DNA of 64,000 nucleotides from Saccharomonospora viridis DSM 43017 (GCF_000023865.1 NC_013159.1:620001-684000), one strand, 5' to 3'; counted from the first letter of the stretch, positions 25,378-34,508 are shown. Numbers and translations are program-made. The notes: generated from the sequence alone by a model not told the origin.

Positions 25378-26454
25378 ATGCCCTCGCTTGACCTGCGTTC
25401 CGATCCCGTCGATCTCACCGCCGCGCTCGTGGACATCGAGAGTGTGTCCGGGGCCGAGGCCGGCATCGCCGATGCCGTGGAGGCCGCACTGCGTGCTCAG
25501 GCACCGCACCTGGAGGTGGTGCGCAACGGGGACGCCGTGCTGGCCAGGACCAACCTGGGTAGGCCGTCCCGCATCGTGTTCGCCGGTCATCTCGACACCG
25601 TGCCCGTCAACGACAACCTGCCGTCCAGGCGCACCGGTTCCGGTGACGACGAGGTGCTGCACGGCCTCGGCAGTGTCGACATGAAGGGTGGTGACGCCGT
25701 GTTCCTGCACCTCGCGGCGACCCTGCCGGAGCCGAGGCACGACGTCACGTTCGTGTTCTACGACTGTGAGGAGGTCGAGGCCGAGCGCAACGGCCTGGGC
25801 CGCATCGAACGTGAACTGCCCGAGTGGTTGCGCGGCGACCTCGCCGTCGTGGGCGAACCGTCGAACGCGGTGATCGAGGCGGGCTGCCAGGGCACCATGA
25901 GGGTCGAATTGCGTGTGGAAGGTGTCCGGGCCCACACCGCGCGGGCGTGGATGGGTTCGAACGCCATCCACGCGCTGGCCGAACCGTTGCGTCGGCTCGC
26001 GGAGTACGAGGCCAGGGTCGTGGAGATCGACGGCCTCACCTACCGGGAGGGGCTACAGGCGGTACGGATCGAAGGTGGGGTGGCGGGCAACGTCGTACCC
26101 GACTCCGCCGTCCTGACCGTGAACCACCGTTTCGCGCCCGACGTGTCGCCCGAGCAGGCCGAGGCCCGTCTGCGCAAGGTGTTCGACGGCTACGAGCTCA
26201 CCGTCGTCGACTGTTCACCCGGAGCGTTGCCGGGCCTGTCCGCGCCGGCGGCCGCGGAACTCGTCGCCGCCGCGGGAGGACGGGTCGCGGCCAAACTCGG
26301 ATGGACCGACGTGGCCCGGTTCGCCGCGCTCGGCATGCCCGCCGTCAACTTCGGGCCTGGCGATCCGACTCTGGCCCACACCAAACAGGAGCAGGTCCGA
26401 GTGGTGGAAATTCGCCGCGTCGCGGAGGTGCTTCGTTCACTGTTGTCCGGGTGA
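25378..26454 (+). CDS. dapE: succinyl-diaminopimelate desuccinylase
   Basis: A 358-aa M20 family metallohydrolase releasing LL-DAP from N-succinyl-LL-DAP. Metal-site motifs are [10 protein letters not shown] (His and catalytic Asp), [25 protein letters not shown] and [15 protein letters not shown], with the late His in [15 protein letters not shown] dimerisation domain lies at about residues 180-290 ([14 protein letters not shown]). ATG 25378 lies 6 nt after TACGGT with no Shine-Dalgarno, so the mRNA is probably leaderless. Confidence 0.95.
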   Translation: MPSLDLRSDPVDLTAALVDIESVSGAEAGIADAVEAALRAQAPHLEVVRNGDAVLARTNLGRPSRIVFAGHLDTVPVNDNLPSRRTGSGDDEVLHGLGSVDMKGGDAVFLHLAATLPEPRHDVTFVFYDCEEVEAERNGLGRIERELPEWLRGDLAVVGEPSNAVIEAGCQGTMRVELRVEGVRAHTARAWMGSNAIHALAEPLRRLAEYEARVVEIDGLTYREGLQAVRIEGGVAGNVVPDSAVLTVNHRFAPDVSPEQAEARLRKVFDGYELTVVDCSPGALPGLSAPAAAELVAAAGGRVAAKLGWTDVARFAALGMPAVNFGPGDPTLAHTKQEQVRVVEIRRVAEVLRSLLSG

Positions 26455-26470
26455 ATCTACGCTGGCCGAT

Positions 26471-27253
26471 GTGACCGAGGTGACGCGCAACATCAACAAC
26501 GGTGACGACAGTCCGCCTGAACGACACCGTGGCCCAGTCGTCCTGCGCAGAGGCAGCCAAGCGGAGAAAACCACCACGGACCAGCGGCTGCTCGATTCCC
26601 GTGGGCCCTCCGACTGGGTTCATACGGATCCGTGGCGAGTGCTGCGCATCCAGGCCGAGTTCGTCGAGGGGTTCGGAGCGCTCGCCGAGATTCCGCGTGC
26701 GGTGACCGTGTTCGGTTCGGCCCGTACGCCCCGGGACCATCCCGAATACGAACTCGGTCGCAAGATCGGCGCGGCGTTGGCCGAGATCGGATTCGCCGTG
26801 ATCACCGGTGGGGGCCCCGGCACGATGGAGGCCGTGAACCGGGGCGCGTCCGAGGCCGGTGGACTGTCCGTCGGACTCGGTATCGAGCTGCCGTTCGAAC
26901 AGGGGTTGAACCGGTGGGTGGACCTCGGGGTGAACTTCCGCTACTTCTTCACGCGGAAGACGATGTTCATCAAGTACTCGCAGGCGTTCATCTGTCTTCC
27001 CGGCGGGTTCGGCACGCTCGACGAGTTGTTCGAGGCGTTGACGCTGGTGCAGACCAAGAAGGTCACCAAGTTCCCGGTGGTGCTGTTCGGCTCGAAGTAC
27101 TGGGGCGGGTTGTACGAGTGGGTGCGTGACACCATGCTCGCCGAAGGCAAGATCAACGAGCGGGACCTCCGACTGCTGCACGTCACCGATGACATCGACG
27201 AGGCGGTGGGTGTGGTGAAGGAAGCCTACAAAGCCTGGGAGGACACCCACTAG
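26471..27253 (+). CDS. LOG family protein (TIGR00730), long form
   Basis: A 260-aa Rossmann-fold protein of the lysine decarboxylase-like LOG family, whose members hydrolyse nucleoside monophosphates to release the base. The signature PGGFGTLDELFEAL is present, with VITGGGPGTMEAVNRGA. A 70-residue N-terminal extension precedes the fold (ERHRGPVVLRRG). The start GTG 26471 is leaderless-type (TACGCT 7 nt upstream). It is immediately followed by a shorter paralogue with no gap. Confidence 0.88.
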   Translation: MTEVTRNINNGDDSPPERHRGPVVLRRGSQAEKTTTDQRLLDSRGPSDWVHTDPWRVLRIQAEFVEGFGALAEIPRAVTVFGSARTPRDHPEYELGRKIGAALAEIGFAVITGGGPGTMEAVNRGASEAGGLSVGLGIELPFEQGLNRWVDLGVNFRYFFTRKTMFIKYSQAFICLPGGFGTLDELFEALTLVQTKKVTKFPVVLFGSKYWGGLYEWVRDTMLAEGKINERDLRLLHVTDDIDEAVGVVKEAYKAWEDTH

Positions 27254-27823
27254 ATGAAGCGGATCTGCGTCTTCTGTGGTTCGGCCTCGGGTAAGGACCC
27301 CGGCTACGCCGACGAGGCCGCCGCCGTGGGCAGGCTGCTGGCCGAACGCGGTATCGGCGTCGTCTACGGCGGCGGACAGGTCGGCCTCATGGGGGTCGTG
27401 GCCGACGCGGCGCTGGAGGCCGGGGGAGAGGTCATCGGGGTGATCCCGAAGCACCTGATGCGTGCCGAACTCGCCCACCACGGTCTCACCGAACTCCACG
27501 TGGTGGAGGACATGCACAAACGCAAGGCCACGATGGCCCGGTTGTCCGACGCCTTCCTCGCGTTGCCAGGCGGGGCGGGCACGTTGGAGGAGCTGTTCGA
27601 GGTGTGGACCTGGGCGCAGCTCGGTCTGCACGCCAAGCCGGTGGGGCTGCTCGACGTGGGCGGTTACTACACGAAGCTGGTCGAATTCCTCGACCACATG
27701 GTGATCGAGGGCTTCCTGGGTGAGGCCAGCCGCGACCTCGTCATCGTCGGCTCGGACCCGCGTGCCGTGCTCGACGCCTTCTCCCGGCACAGCTACACGC
27801 CGGTGGACAAGTGGGCGGGCTAG
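27254..27823 (+). CDS. LOG family cytokinin riboside 5'-monophosphate phosphoribohydrolase-like
   Basis: A 189-aa classical LOG protein: CVFCGSASGKDPGY at the N-terminus, VYGGGQVGLMGVVADAAL, MHKRKATM, and the catalytic signature PGGAGTLEELFEVWTW. Such enzymes release free cytokinins or hydrolyse other NMPs. ATG 27254 directly follows the TAG of the upstream paralogue. The gene's own stop lies inside a perfect GGGCGGGC-TA-GCCCGCCC palindrome (27813-27830) shared with the convergent plsC gene. Confidence 0.92.
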   Translation: MKRICVFCGSASGKDPGYADEAAAVGRLLAERGIGVVYGGGQVGLMGVVADAALEAGGEVIGVIPKHLMRAELAHHGLTELHVVEDMHKRKATMARLSDAFLALPGGAGTLEELFEVWTWAQLGLHAKPVGLLDVGGYYTKLVEFLDHMVIEGFLGEASRDLVIVGSDPRAVLDAFSRHSYTPVDKWAG

Positions 27824-27830
27824 CCCGCCC
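27813..27830. terminator. palindrome at convergent gene ends
   Basis: An 18-bp palindrome (8-bp arms GGGCGGGC and GCCCGCCC) contains the LOG stop codon and ends 6 bp before the plsC stop. It is loop-less as DNA and not followed by a T-tract, so a terminator role is only possible. Confidence 0.35.
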
Positions 27831-27835
27831 GGCGG

Positions 27836-28507
27836 TCAGGCGGCGCTGCGCGGAAGCTTGTGGTAGCTGTCCACGTACTCCTGACCGGACAGCTCCATGA
27901 TCGAGTACATGATCTCGTCGGTCACCGCGCGTCGGATCGCCGGTGAGGAACTGAGACCGTCGTAGCGGGAGAAGTCGAGCGGTTTTCCGAACCGCACGCT
28001 CACCTTCGCCAACCGGGGGATCTTCTTGCCCACCGGCAACAGCTTCTCGGTGCCGTGCAGCGCCACGGGCACCACGGCCGCCCCGGTCTCCAGCGCGAGC
28101 GTGCCGACACCGGTGTGCCCGCGGTACAGGCGACCGTCGAGTGAGCGGGTGCCCTCCGGGTAGATCGCGAACGTCTCGCCCGCCTCGAGCACTTCGCGGG
28201 CGGCCTTCAGCGCGGCGATGCCGGCCATGGCGTTGCCGCGTTCGACGGGGAGGTATCCGAGTGCGGACAGGAACGAGGCCACGAACCGGCCTTTCAAGCC
28301 TGTGCCGGTGAAGTACTCCGCCTTGCCGAGGAACCGGACCGGTCGAGGCGCCACGAGCGCGATGACGGCGGTGTCGATCGCTGACCGGTGGTTCGGGGCC
28401 AGGATCACCGGGCCGTCGAGCGGCACGTTCTCCAGCCCCTGCACGTCGGGCCGGTAGGCCAGCTTGGCCAACGGCGCGAGTACACCTCGGATCAGCAGTT
28501 GTAACAC
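27836..28507 (-). CDS. 1-acyl-sn-glycerol-3-phosphate acyltransferase (PlsC family)
   Basis: A 223-aa membrane-associated acyltransferase of phospholipid synthesis. The catalytic H-x4-D motif is NHRSAIDTAVIAL near residue 40, and the second block FPEGTRS occurs as YPEGTRSLDG near residue 110. Block II appears as LGYLPVERGNAMAG. It likely transfers acyl chains to lysophosphatidic acid, but PlsC paralogues can have other acceptors. It is divergent from gpgS. Confidence 0.92.
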   Translation of the reverse strand: MLQLLIRGVLAPLAKLAYRPDVQGLENVPLDGPVILAPNHRSAIDTAVIALVAPRPVRFLGKAEYFTGTGLKGRFVASFLSALGYLPVERGNAMAGIAALKAAREVLEAGETFAIYPEGTRSLDGRLYRGHTGVGTLALETGAAVVPVALHGTEKLLPVGKKIPRLAKVSVRFGKPLDFSRYDGLSSSPAIRRAVTDEIMYSIMELSGQEYVDSYHKLPRSAA

Positions 28508-28554
28508 GTTCCCTCCCAGTGGCTGTCCCTATCAGGATGGCACGATCGACATCC

Positions 28555-29475
28555 ATGGATGAGCGCTGGTTCCGTCGCCGCACCTGGCAATCTCCGCAGT
28601 GGAGTGTGTCGGAGCTGGTGTCGGCCAAGCGGGGGCGGACGGTGTCGGTGGTGCTGCCCGCGCTGAACGAGGAGGCCACGGTGGGTTCCGTGGTGGCCTC
28701 TGTACGTCCTCTGGTCGGCGGCTTGGTGGACGAGCTGGTGGTGTTGGACTCCGGGTCGAGCGACGGTACGGCCGCCGAGGCCGAGCGTGCGGGAGCGACC
28801 GTCGTCCGCCGTGAGGAGGTGCTCGTCGATCTCGCGCCCCTTCCGGGCAAGGGGGAGGCGCTGTGGCGGTCGTTGGCGGCGACGACGGGTGACCTCGTCG
28901 TGTTCCTCGACTCCGATCTGGTCGATCCCGATCCGGGTTTCGTGCCCGCGTTGCTCGGCCCGTTGCTGTGTGAGCCCGGTGTCGAGCTGGTGAAGGGTTT
29001 CTACCGCAGGCCGCTGCGGTTGGAGGAGGACGAACTCACCACCGGCGGGGGACGGGTCACCGAGTTGTTGGCTCGTCCGCTGTTGGCCGCGCTGCGTCCG
29101 TCCCTGTCCGGGTTGGTGCAACCCCTGGGAGGGGAGTACGCCGCCACCCGGCGGTTGTTGGAGGCGTTGCCGTTCGCCTGCGGTTACGGCGTGGAGATCG
29201 GGCTGTTGCTCGACACCGAGGCCACGTGTGGACTCGATGCGCTCGCCCAGGTGAATCTCGGGGTGCGGAAACACCGCAACCGATCGTTGACGCAGCTCGG
29301 GGTCATGGCCCGCGAGATCCTCGGCACCGCTTTGTCACGCTGCGGGGTGGACGCGCCCGGTGTGCCGGAGCTGACCCAGTTCGTGCAGGTCGGAGGCGAG
29401 TGGATACCCGATGTCAGCCCGGTGCCGCTGATCGATCGGCCGCCGATGCGGCAGGTGCTGGCGAAGCGCACGTGA
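28555..29475 (+). CDS. gpgS: glucosyl-3-phosphoglycerate synthase
   Basis: A 306-aa GT81 glycosyltransferase that joins glucose from an NDP-glucose to 3-phosphoglycerate, the first step toward glucosylglycerate and methylglucose lipopolysaccharide. Motifs are LPALNEEATVGSVV, DSGSSDGTAAEA, PGKGEALWRSL, FLDSDLVDPDPG with the metal-binding DSD, and VKGFYRRPL. The start is taken at ATG 28555; in-frame GTG 28519 is possible. Position ahead of a DivIVA-like gene, tag and DUF3117 matches mycobacterial order from memory. Confidence 0.92.
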   Translation: MDERWFRRRTWQSPQWSVSELVSAKRGRTVSVVLPALNEEATVGSVVASVRPLVGGLVDELVVLDSGSSDGTAAEAERAGATVVRREEVLVDLAPLPGKGEALWRSLAATTGDLVVFLDSDLVDPDPGFVPALLGPLLCEPGVELVKGFYRRPLRLEEDELTTGGGRVTELLARPLLAALRPSLSGLVQPLGGEYAATRRLLEALPFACGYGVEIGLLLDTEATCGLDALAQVNLGVRKHRNRSLTQLGVMAREILGTALSRCGVDAPGVPELTQFVQVGGEWIPDVSPVPLIDRPPMRQVLAKRT

Positions 29476-29502
29476 GTCCGGCGGGTATGTCACGATCGTG
29501 GA

Positions 29503-29817
29503 GTGACCACCGCCCTGATCTACCTCCTCGTGATGCTGTTGGTGGCGGCCGTGGTGTTCCTGCTGGCCTCGCTGGTCTTCGGCCGCGGGGAGGAACTCGC
29601 CCCGCTGGCGCCGGGGAGTTCGCCCACCCGGCTACCCGCCGAGGACATCACGGGCAAGGACGTGGAGCACGTCAAGTATCAGGTCGTCCTTCGCGGCTAC
29701 AAGATGTCGGAGGTCGACTGGGTGATGTCCCGGCTCGGCGCGGAGATCGACCTGTTGCGCGCCCGGGTGGCGGAGCTGGAGGCCGAACGGCAAAACTGCG
29801 AGGCGAGCCGTGAGTGA
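29503..29817 (+). CDS. DivIVA domain membrane protein
   Basis: A 104-aa protein with an N-terminal membrane span (IYLLVMLLVAAVVFLLASLVF) and a DivIVA-type domain: ITGKDVEHVKYQVVLRGYKM then SEVDWVMSRL, ending in a short coiled coil (EIDLLRARVAELEAE). It probably marks curved membrane or associates with the polar growth machinery. The GTG start is leaderless-type (CACGAT 6 nt upstream). Its last 8 bp overlap the next gene. Confidence 0.88.
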   Translation: MTTALIYLLVMLLVAAVVFLLASLVFGRGEELAPLAPGSSPTRLPAEDITGKDVEHVKYQVVLRGYKMSEVDWVMSRLGAEIDLLRARVAELEAERQNCEASRE

Positions 29818-30259
29818 GCTCGTGGCGTCGGTCGAGGTCGCCGCGCCCGTGGGGACGACGTGGCTGGCGTTGACCGATTGGGAGCGCCAGCGCGAGTGGA
29901 TTCCCGCCACCACCGTGCGAGTGGCGTCGGGCAACGGGCGCAGTGTCGGTTCCCGGTTGGAGGCGTTCACCGGTGTCGGCGGGATCGGCGTCACCGACAC
30001 CATGGAGATCGTGAACTGGGAGCCGCCGGTGCGGTGCACGGTGCGCCATCTGGGGCTGCTCGTGCGGGGGACGGGTACCTTCCACGTCCAGACCAAGGGG
30101 CCGCAGCGCAGCGTGTTCGTGTGGGCGGAGGAGTTCACCCCGCCGTTCGGCCCGGTGGGGAAGGTGGGGTGGATGTTGGCGCGACCGGCGTTCACGCTGG
30201 CGTTGCGTCGTTCGCTGCGGGCGTTCGCGCGGTTCGCCGAGAACTACACGGTGGGTTGA
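29810..30259 (+). CDS. SRPBCC family protein
   Basis: A 149-aa START/Bet v1-like protein: AAPVGTTWLALTDWERQREW at the N-terminus, VGSRLEAFTGVGGIGVTDTM in the middle, and a long C-terminal helix that closes the cavity (FARFAENYTV). Such folds bind hydrophobic ligands; the ligand is unknown. Start GTG 29810 overlaps the DivIVA-like gene and its TGA overlaps the tag ATG, so the three genes are one translationally coupled operon. Confidence 0.85.
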   Translation: MSELVASVEVAAPVGTTWLALTDWERQREWIPATTVRVASGNGRSVGSRLEAFTGVGGIGVTDTMEIVNWEPPVRCTVRHLGLLVRGTGTFHVQTKGPQRSVFVWAEEFTPPFGPVGKVGWMLARPAFTLALRRSLRAFARFAENYTVG

Positions 30260-30840
30260 TGGGTCCGGAACTGGTCGGTGTCGACGGTGTCGCCCGATGT
30301 TCCTGGGGCAACACCGCGCCCGATTACGCGGTCTACCACGACGAGGAGTGGGGGGTTCCGCTCCGGGGCGAGATCGCCTTGTTCGAGCGGTTGTCGTTGG
30401 AGGCGTTCCAGTCCGGCCTGTCGTGGCTGACCATCCTGCGTAAACGCGAGGACTTCCGCCGCGCGTTCGCCGGGTTCGACCCGGAACGGGTGGCCGCCTT
30501 CGACGCCGAGGACGTCGACCGCCTGTTGGCCGACGCCTCGATCGTGCGGAACCGGGCGAAGATCCTCGCCACGATCACCAACGCGAGGGCCGTCGTGGAA
30601 CTGGACGCGCCGCTGGACGAACTGTTGTGGTCGTTCGCCCCCGAACCCGGTAGGCGGCCGAGGCCCCGCACGATGGCCGACGTACCCGCCAGGACACCGG
30701 AGTCGCAGGCGATGGCCACGGCGTTGAAGAAGCGTGGTTTCGTCTTCGTCGGACCGACGACCTGCTACGCGCTGATGCAGGCCACGGGCATGGTGGACGA
30801 CCACGTGCAGGGCTGTTTCCGCGCGAACGACCGCGACTGA
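30259..30840 (+). CDS. tag: DNA-3-methyladenine glycosylase I
   Basis: A 193-aa base-excision enzyme removing 3-methyladenine. Conserved motifs are CSWGNTAPDYAVYHDEEWG with the zinc-ligating Cys, FQSGLSWLTILRKR with the catalytic Glu nearby (LEAFQSGLSW), and FVGPTTCYALMQATGMVDDH carrying the remaining zinc ligands His and Cys. Full length for the family. ATG 30259 overlaps the upstream stop. Together with the AlkA-like gene at 16 kb this gives two distinct alkylation-repair glycosylases in the window. Confidence 0.95.
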   Translation: MGPELVGVDGVARCSWGNTAPDYAVYHDEEWGVPLRGEIALFERLSLEAFQSGLSWLTILRKREDFRRAFAGFDPERVAAFDAEDVDRLLADASIVRNRAKILATITNARAVVELDAPLDELLWSFAPEPGRRPRPRTMADVPARTPESQAMATALKKRGFVFVGPTTCYALMQATGMVDDHVQGCFRANDRD

Positions 30841-30854
30841 CCGGGTCGGGCGAC

Positions 30855-31706
30855 CTACTTTCCGGTGAAATTCGGCCGGCGTTTTTCCACGAACGCCTCG
30901 ACGGCCTCCCGGTGGTCGGCGGTGCCGCCCAGTTCCGTCTGCGCCGCGTTCTCGGCGGCCAACGCTTCGGCCAGTGTGGACTCGGCGGCCCGCGTCACCG
31001 TCTGCTTGATCTTCGCGTACGCCCTGGTCGGACCCGCCGCGAGCGAGGCCGCCACGGTGCGGACCCGCTCGGGGAACTCGTCGTCGGGGACGACCTCGTT
31101 CACCAGGCCGAGCCGGAGCGCCTCCCCACTGTCCACCTTGTTCCCCAGCAGCATCAGTTCCATGGCCTTGCCGTATCCGACGAGTCGTTGCAGGGTCCAC
31201 GACGCACCCGAGTCCGGGCCGAGTCCCACGCCGGCGAACGCCATGCTGAAACTCGCCGACGTGGCGGCGATACGCAGGTCACAGGCGTAGGCGAACGCGG
31301 CGCCCGCTCCGGCGGCCGAACCGTTCACCGCCGCGATCACCGGTTTCGGCAGGTCCACGATCGCGGTCACGATCGGGTTGTAGTGCCGTGCCACGGTGCT
31401 CAGCGGCGCCAGGTCACCGGTACGCAGCCCCTCGACGTGCTCTTTGAGGTCCTGACCAGCGCAGAACGCCTTGCCCGAGCCGGTGAGCACGACCGCTCTG
31501 ACGGCGTCGTCCTCCGCCGCCTGCCGCAACGCCGCGAGCAGTCGTTCCTTCAACTCCACCGTCAGCGAGTTGTATGCGCGGGGCCGGTTCAGTGTCAGGG
31601 TGCGTACGCCGTCGACGTCGGTCACCAACAGCACGTCGTCGGTGGGGGGCGAGATGGTGTCCGGGCTGTCGTTCGTTTGCGCTTCCGTGCTCTTTTCTGC
31701 GGTCAC
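30855..31706 (-). CDS. enoyl-CoA hydratase/isomerase family
   Basis: A 283-aa crotonase. The oxyanion-hole segments are SGKAFCAGQDLKEH and AAVNGSAAGAGAAFAYACDL. The acidic residues expected for hydration lie in AFAGVGLGPDSGASW; the second position is Asp rather than Glu, as in PaaG-type isomerases, so exact chemistry is open. GTG 31706 is chosen because GGAGG lies 6-7 nt upstream. The protein has a hydrophilic 30-residue N-terminal extension. Confidence 0.88.
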   Translation of the reverse strand: MTAEKSTEAQTNDSPDTISPPTDDVLLVTDVDGVRTLTLNRPRAYNSLTVELKERLLAALRQAAEDDAVRAVVLTGSGKAFCAGQDLKEHVEGLRTGDLAPLSTVARHYNPIVTAIVDLPKPVIAAVNGSAAGAGAAFAYACDLRIAATSASFSMAFAGVGLGPDSGASWTLQRLVGYGKAMELMLLGNKVDSGEALRLGLVNEVVPDDEFPERVRTVAASLAAGPTRAYAKIKQTVTRAAESTLAEALAAENAAQTELGGTADHREAVEAFVEKRRPNFTGK

Positions 31707-31892
31707 CGAATCCTCCGTTGTCGTCCTCGCCCGGCGAGTCTGACAGGCTTGCGGCGCGCATACCAGCAACGATCCGGCCTCGCTAAGATCGGTCCACGTT
31801 CGCGGCCGACTCCTCATGGGGGACAATGGTCACGACGCGGTTGCTTTGGCGAGCCCGATCGGGCGCGCTGATTCAGACGGAGGGAGCACGCT

Positions 31893-32060
31893 ATGGCGGC
31901 CATGAAGCCCCGGACCGGAGATGGGCCCCTTGAAGTGACCAAGGAGGGGCGGGGCCTCGTGATGCGCGTACCGCTCGAGGGCGGTGGACGACTCGTCGTC
32001 GAGCTGACGATGGAGGAGGCCAAGGACCTCGGTGCGGCCCTGCAGCAGGCCACCAGCTGA
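31893..32060 (+). CDS. DUF3117 small conserved actinobacterial protein
   Basis: A 55-aa protein (MAAMKPRTGDGPLEVTKEG at the N-terminus, then LVMRVPLEGGGRLVVELTM, then EEAKDLGAAL). This matches the DUF3117 family, nearly invariant across actinobacteria (Rv1211 in M. tuberculosis, from memory). Function unknown. A strong GGAGG lies 10 nt before ATG 31893. It is divergent from the enoyl-CoA hydratase gene across a 186-bp spacer with possible -10 elements (TAAGAT near 31783, GACAAT near 31821). Confidence 0.93.
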   Translation: MAAMKPRTGDGPLEVTKEGRGLVMRVPLEGGGRLVVELTMEEAKDLGAALQQATS

Positions 32061-32133
32061 AAACCTGATCCACTTCTCGTGCCGGTGCCGAGGCAGGTTC
32101 GGCCTGGCCTGACCCGTTGTGCCTGGAGATCGT

Positions 32134-33600
32134 ATGGCGCGCTCGCCGGTCCCGTCCGTCCCCACGAGGCTGATCGACGTGGAGGTGGCCGACCGCGCCC
32201 GACGGGGCGCGCCGGTCGCGGTGCTCGTCGCCGAGGGGGACGACGCGGCGCACGTCGAGGTGCCTGCCGGTGTGGGGTTCAGCGGTAAGGCCGGTCAGGT
32301 CCAGATCCTGCCGGACGAGGACGGCCCCAGGTGGGTCGTCGGCGTCGGTGCGGGTACTCCACGGCACTACCGTGAGGCCGGTGCGGCGTTCGTCCGGGCC
32401 GCGCACGCCTACGCCGACACCGAAGCCGATTCGGGTGGCCGCCCACCGGTGACGGTGCAGGTACGGCCGCCGGAACAGGCCGGTGCTGGCGAGTACGCCG
32501 CGTTCACGACGGGCGCGATACTCGGTGGCTACCGCTATCGAGTGACCGGCTCGGACGAGCCCGCGCGGGTGCGCAGGCTTCGGCTGGTGGCCCCGGAAGG
32601 TTCCGTCGACGAGTGTGCCGCGGCGGTGGCCCGAGCCGGTGAGCTGGCCAGGGCCACGGCATTGGCGCGTGATCTGGCCAACACGCCGTCGAACGTGAAG
32701 AACCCGGCGTGGCTGGCGGACACGGCCCAACGGATCGCTGATGTACCCGGCTTGTCGGTGACTGTGCGAGACGACGAGTGGCTGGCTCAGCAGCGGTTCG
32801 GCGGCATGCTCGCCGTCGGGGGCGGTTCGGCCCATCCGCCACGGTTGATCGAGTTGTCGTACCGTCCGCGCGGTGCCGCTGCGCACTTGCTGCTCGTGGG
32901 TAAGGGCATCACCTTCGACACGGGCGGTATCTCGGTGAAGCCCGCGGCGGGCATGCACCTCATGCGTACCGACATGTCCGGTGGAGGCGCGGTCGTCGCG
33001 GCGATGCGGGCGATCGCCACGCTGAAACCGAGGGTACGGGTCACCGCTTTGGTCCCCGCTGCCGAGAACGCGATCTCCGGTTCGGCGTACCGCCCCGGTG
33101 ACGTGGTGAGGCACTACGGCGGGCGGACCACGCAGATCGACAACACCGACGCCGAGGGCAGGATGGTGCTCGCCGACGCCCTCGCCTACGGGATCGCGAC
33201 CTTCCGCCCCGATGTGGTGGTCGACGTGGCCACTCTCACGGGCGCGATGAAGGTGGCGTTGGGGCTGCGCACAGGTGGCCTGTTCGCCACCGACGACGAA
33301 CTCGCCGATCGCCTTCTGACGGCCGGCGCGGAGGTCGGTGAGCAGTGGTGGCGGATGCCGTTGTCGGACGAGTACGCCGACGCGATACGTTCCGAGATCG
33401 CCGATGTCCGCCAGGGCCCGCCCGGACCGGGTGGGATCACGGCCGCGTTGTTCCTGCGTGAGTTCACGGCCGGACTGCCGTGGGCGCACCTGGACATCGC
33501 CGGACCGGCCAGGGCGGAGAGCACCTACGCCGAGGTGGTGCCCGGCGGCACGGGCTTCGCCGCCCGTACCCTCGTGCAGTTCGTGGCCTCCTACGCCTGA
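32134..33600 (+). CDS. pepA: leucyl aminopeptidase (M17)
   Basis: A 488-aa cytosolic aminopeptidase with two metal ions. The C-terminal catalytic domain contains VGKGITFDTGGISVKPAAGM (Lys and Asp metal ligands), DMSGGGAVVAA and the M17 signature NTDAEGRMVLADALAYG, with Asp and Glu ligands and the Arg that holds bicarbonate. The N-terminal domain (about 1-170) is typical. ATG 32134 has GGAG upstream; GTG 32119 is an alternative. Its stop overlaps the stop of the convergent LysR gene. Confidence 0.95.
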   Translation: MARSPVPSVPTRLIDVEVADRARRGAPVAVLVAEGDDAAHVEVPAGVGFSGKAGQVQILPDEDGPRWVVGVGAGTPRHYREAGAAFVRAAHAYADTEADSGGRPPVTVQVRPPEQAGAGEYAAFTTGAILGGYRYRVTGSDEPARVRRLRLVAPEGSVDECAAAVARAGELARATALARDLANTPSNVKNPAWLADTAQRIADVPGLSVTVRDDEWLAQQRFGGMLAVGGGSAHPPRLIELSYRPRGAAAHLLLVGKGITFDTGGISVKPAAGMHLMRTDMSGGGAVVAAMRAIATLKPRVRVTALVPAAENAISGSAYRPGDVVRHYGGRTTQIDNTDAEGRMVLADALAYGIATFRPDVVVDVATLTGAMKVALGLRTGGLFATDDELADRLLTAGAEVGEQWWRMPLSDEYADAIRSEIADVRQGPPGPGGITAALFLREFTAGLPWAHLDIAGPARAESTYAEVVPGGTGFAARTLVQFVASYA

Positions 33601-34508
33601 GTGCGTACGCGGTCGTGGACGAACTCGCGGAACACCGCGGCGGCGGGGGAGAGCGGTCGATCGGCGGACCAGGCCAGGCTGATCTTCCGGGTCACGGGTG
33701 GATCGAGTCGGATCTCGGCGACCCCCGGCGGTGGGTGGGGTTCGAACGCGGGTAGGAGCGCTACGCCGAGTCCTGCCGCGACCAGTCCGCGCACCGTGTC
33801 GGACTCCTGCCCCTCGAACGCCACGGTCGGGGTGAATCCCGCCTTCGCGCAGAGGTCGTCGGTGATCTGCCGCAGGCCGTAGCCGGGTTCGAGCATCACG
33901 AACACCTCGTCGGCCAATTCGGCCAACCGCACGCTGGAGCGGTCGGCGAGGCGATGGTCCGTGGGTACGGCCACGAACAGTTCCTGTTCGGTGAGCACCA
34001 CGGATCCCAGATCCTCGTCGTGGGGCGGTGGTGCGACCAGGGCCAGATCGATGGTCCCGGCGGCGAGGTCGTCCACGATGTCCCGTCGGGATCCTTGGAC
34101 GAGGCTGAACCGGGTCCGAGGGTGTTCGAGGCGGAAGTCGCGGAGCAGGCCGGGCACCAGCGAGCGGCCCAGCAGGTGCAGGAAGCCCAGCACCACGTGA
34201 CCGGCATCGGGGTCGATCTCCTCGCGGACCTGTCGGACGCCGTGGTTGAGGATGTCGACGGCGCGTTCGGAGGCGTCGGCGAGGAGACGGCCCACCCGGG
34301 TGAGGCGGATACCGCGTCCGTCGGGCACGGTGAGGGGGACTCCGACTCGCGCGCTGAGGGCGGCGAGACGGCGGCTCGCGGTCGGTTGCGGGATACCGAG
34401 TTCGGCCGCCGCCCGAGTGAGGTTGGAAGTGAGTTTCAACACACGCAGCAATGCGGCGGCCGGGGCGAGTTCCGTCGTCAGTCGAGCGTCGTCGAATTCA
34501 TTCGTCAC
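33591..34508 (-). CDS. LysR family transcriptional regulator
   Basis: A 305-aa LTTR. The N-terminal winged helix-turn-helix is recognisable as LKLTSNLTRAAAELGIPQPT followed by ASRRLAALSARVG. A linker helix and the two-lobed inducer-binding domain follow (LALVAPPPHDEDLG, MLEPGYGLRQITDDLC). It is divergent from an MFS exporter 64 bp away, the classical arrangement in which the regulator controls the transporter. The effector is unknown. Confidence 0.92.
   Translation of the reverse strand: MTNEFDDARLTTELAPAAALLRVLKLTSNLTRAAAELGIPQPTASRRLAALSARVGVPLTVPDGRGIRLTRVGRLLADASERAVDILNHGVRQVREEIDPDAGHVVLGFLHLLGRSLVPGLLRDFRLEHPRTRFSLVQGSRRDIVDDLAAGTIDLALVAPPPHDEDLGSVVLTEQELFVAVPTDHRLADRSSVRLAELADEVFVMLEPGYGLRQITDDLCAKAGFTPTVAFEGQESDTVRGLVAAGLGVALLPAFEPHPPPGVAEIRLDPPVTRKISLAWSADRPLSPAAAVFREFVHDRVRTQA

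Noticed and set aside
26345-27790. 481-codon minus-strand ORF opposite dapE and the LOG genes
   Set aside because: Mirror of GC-rich coding sequence; the plus-strand genes carry full family motifs.
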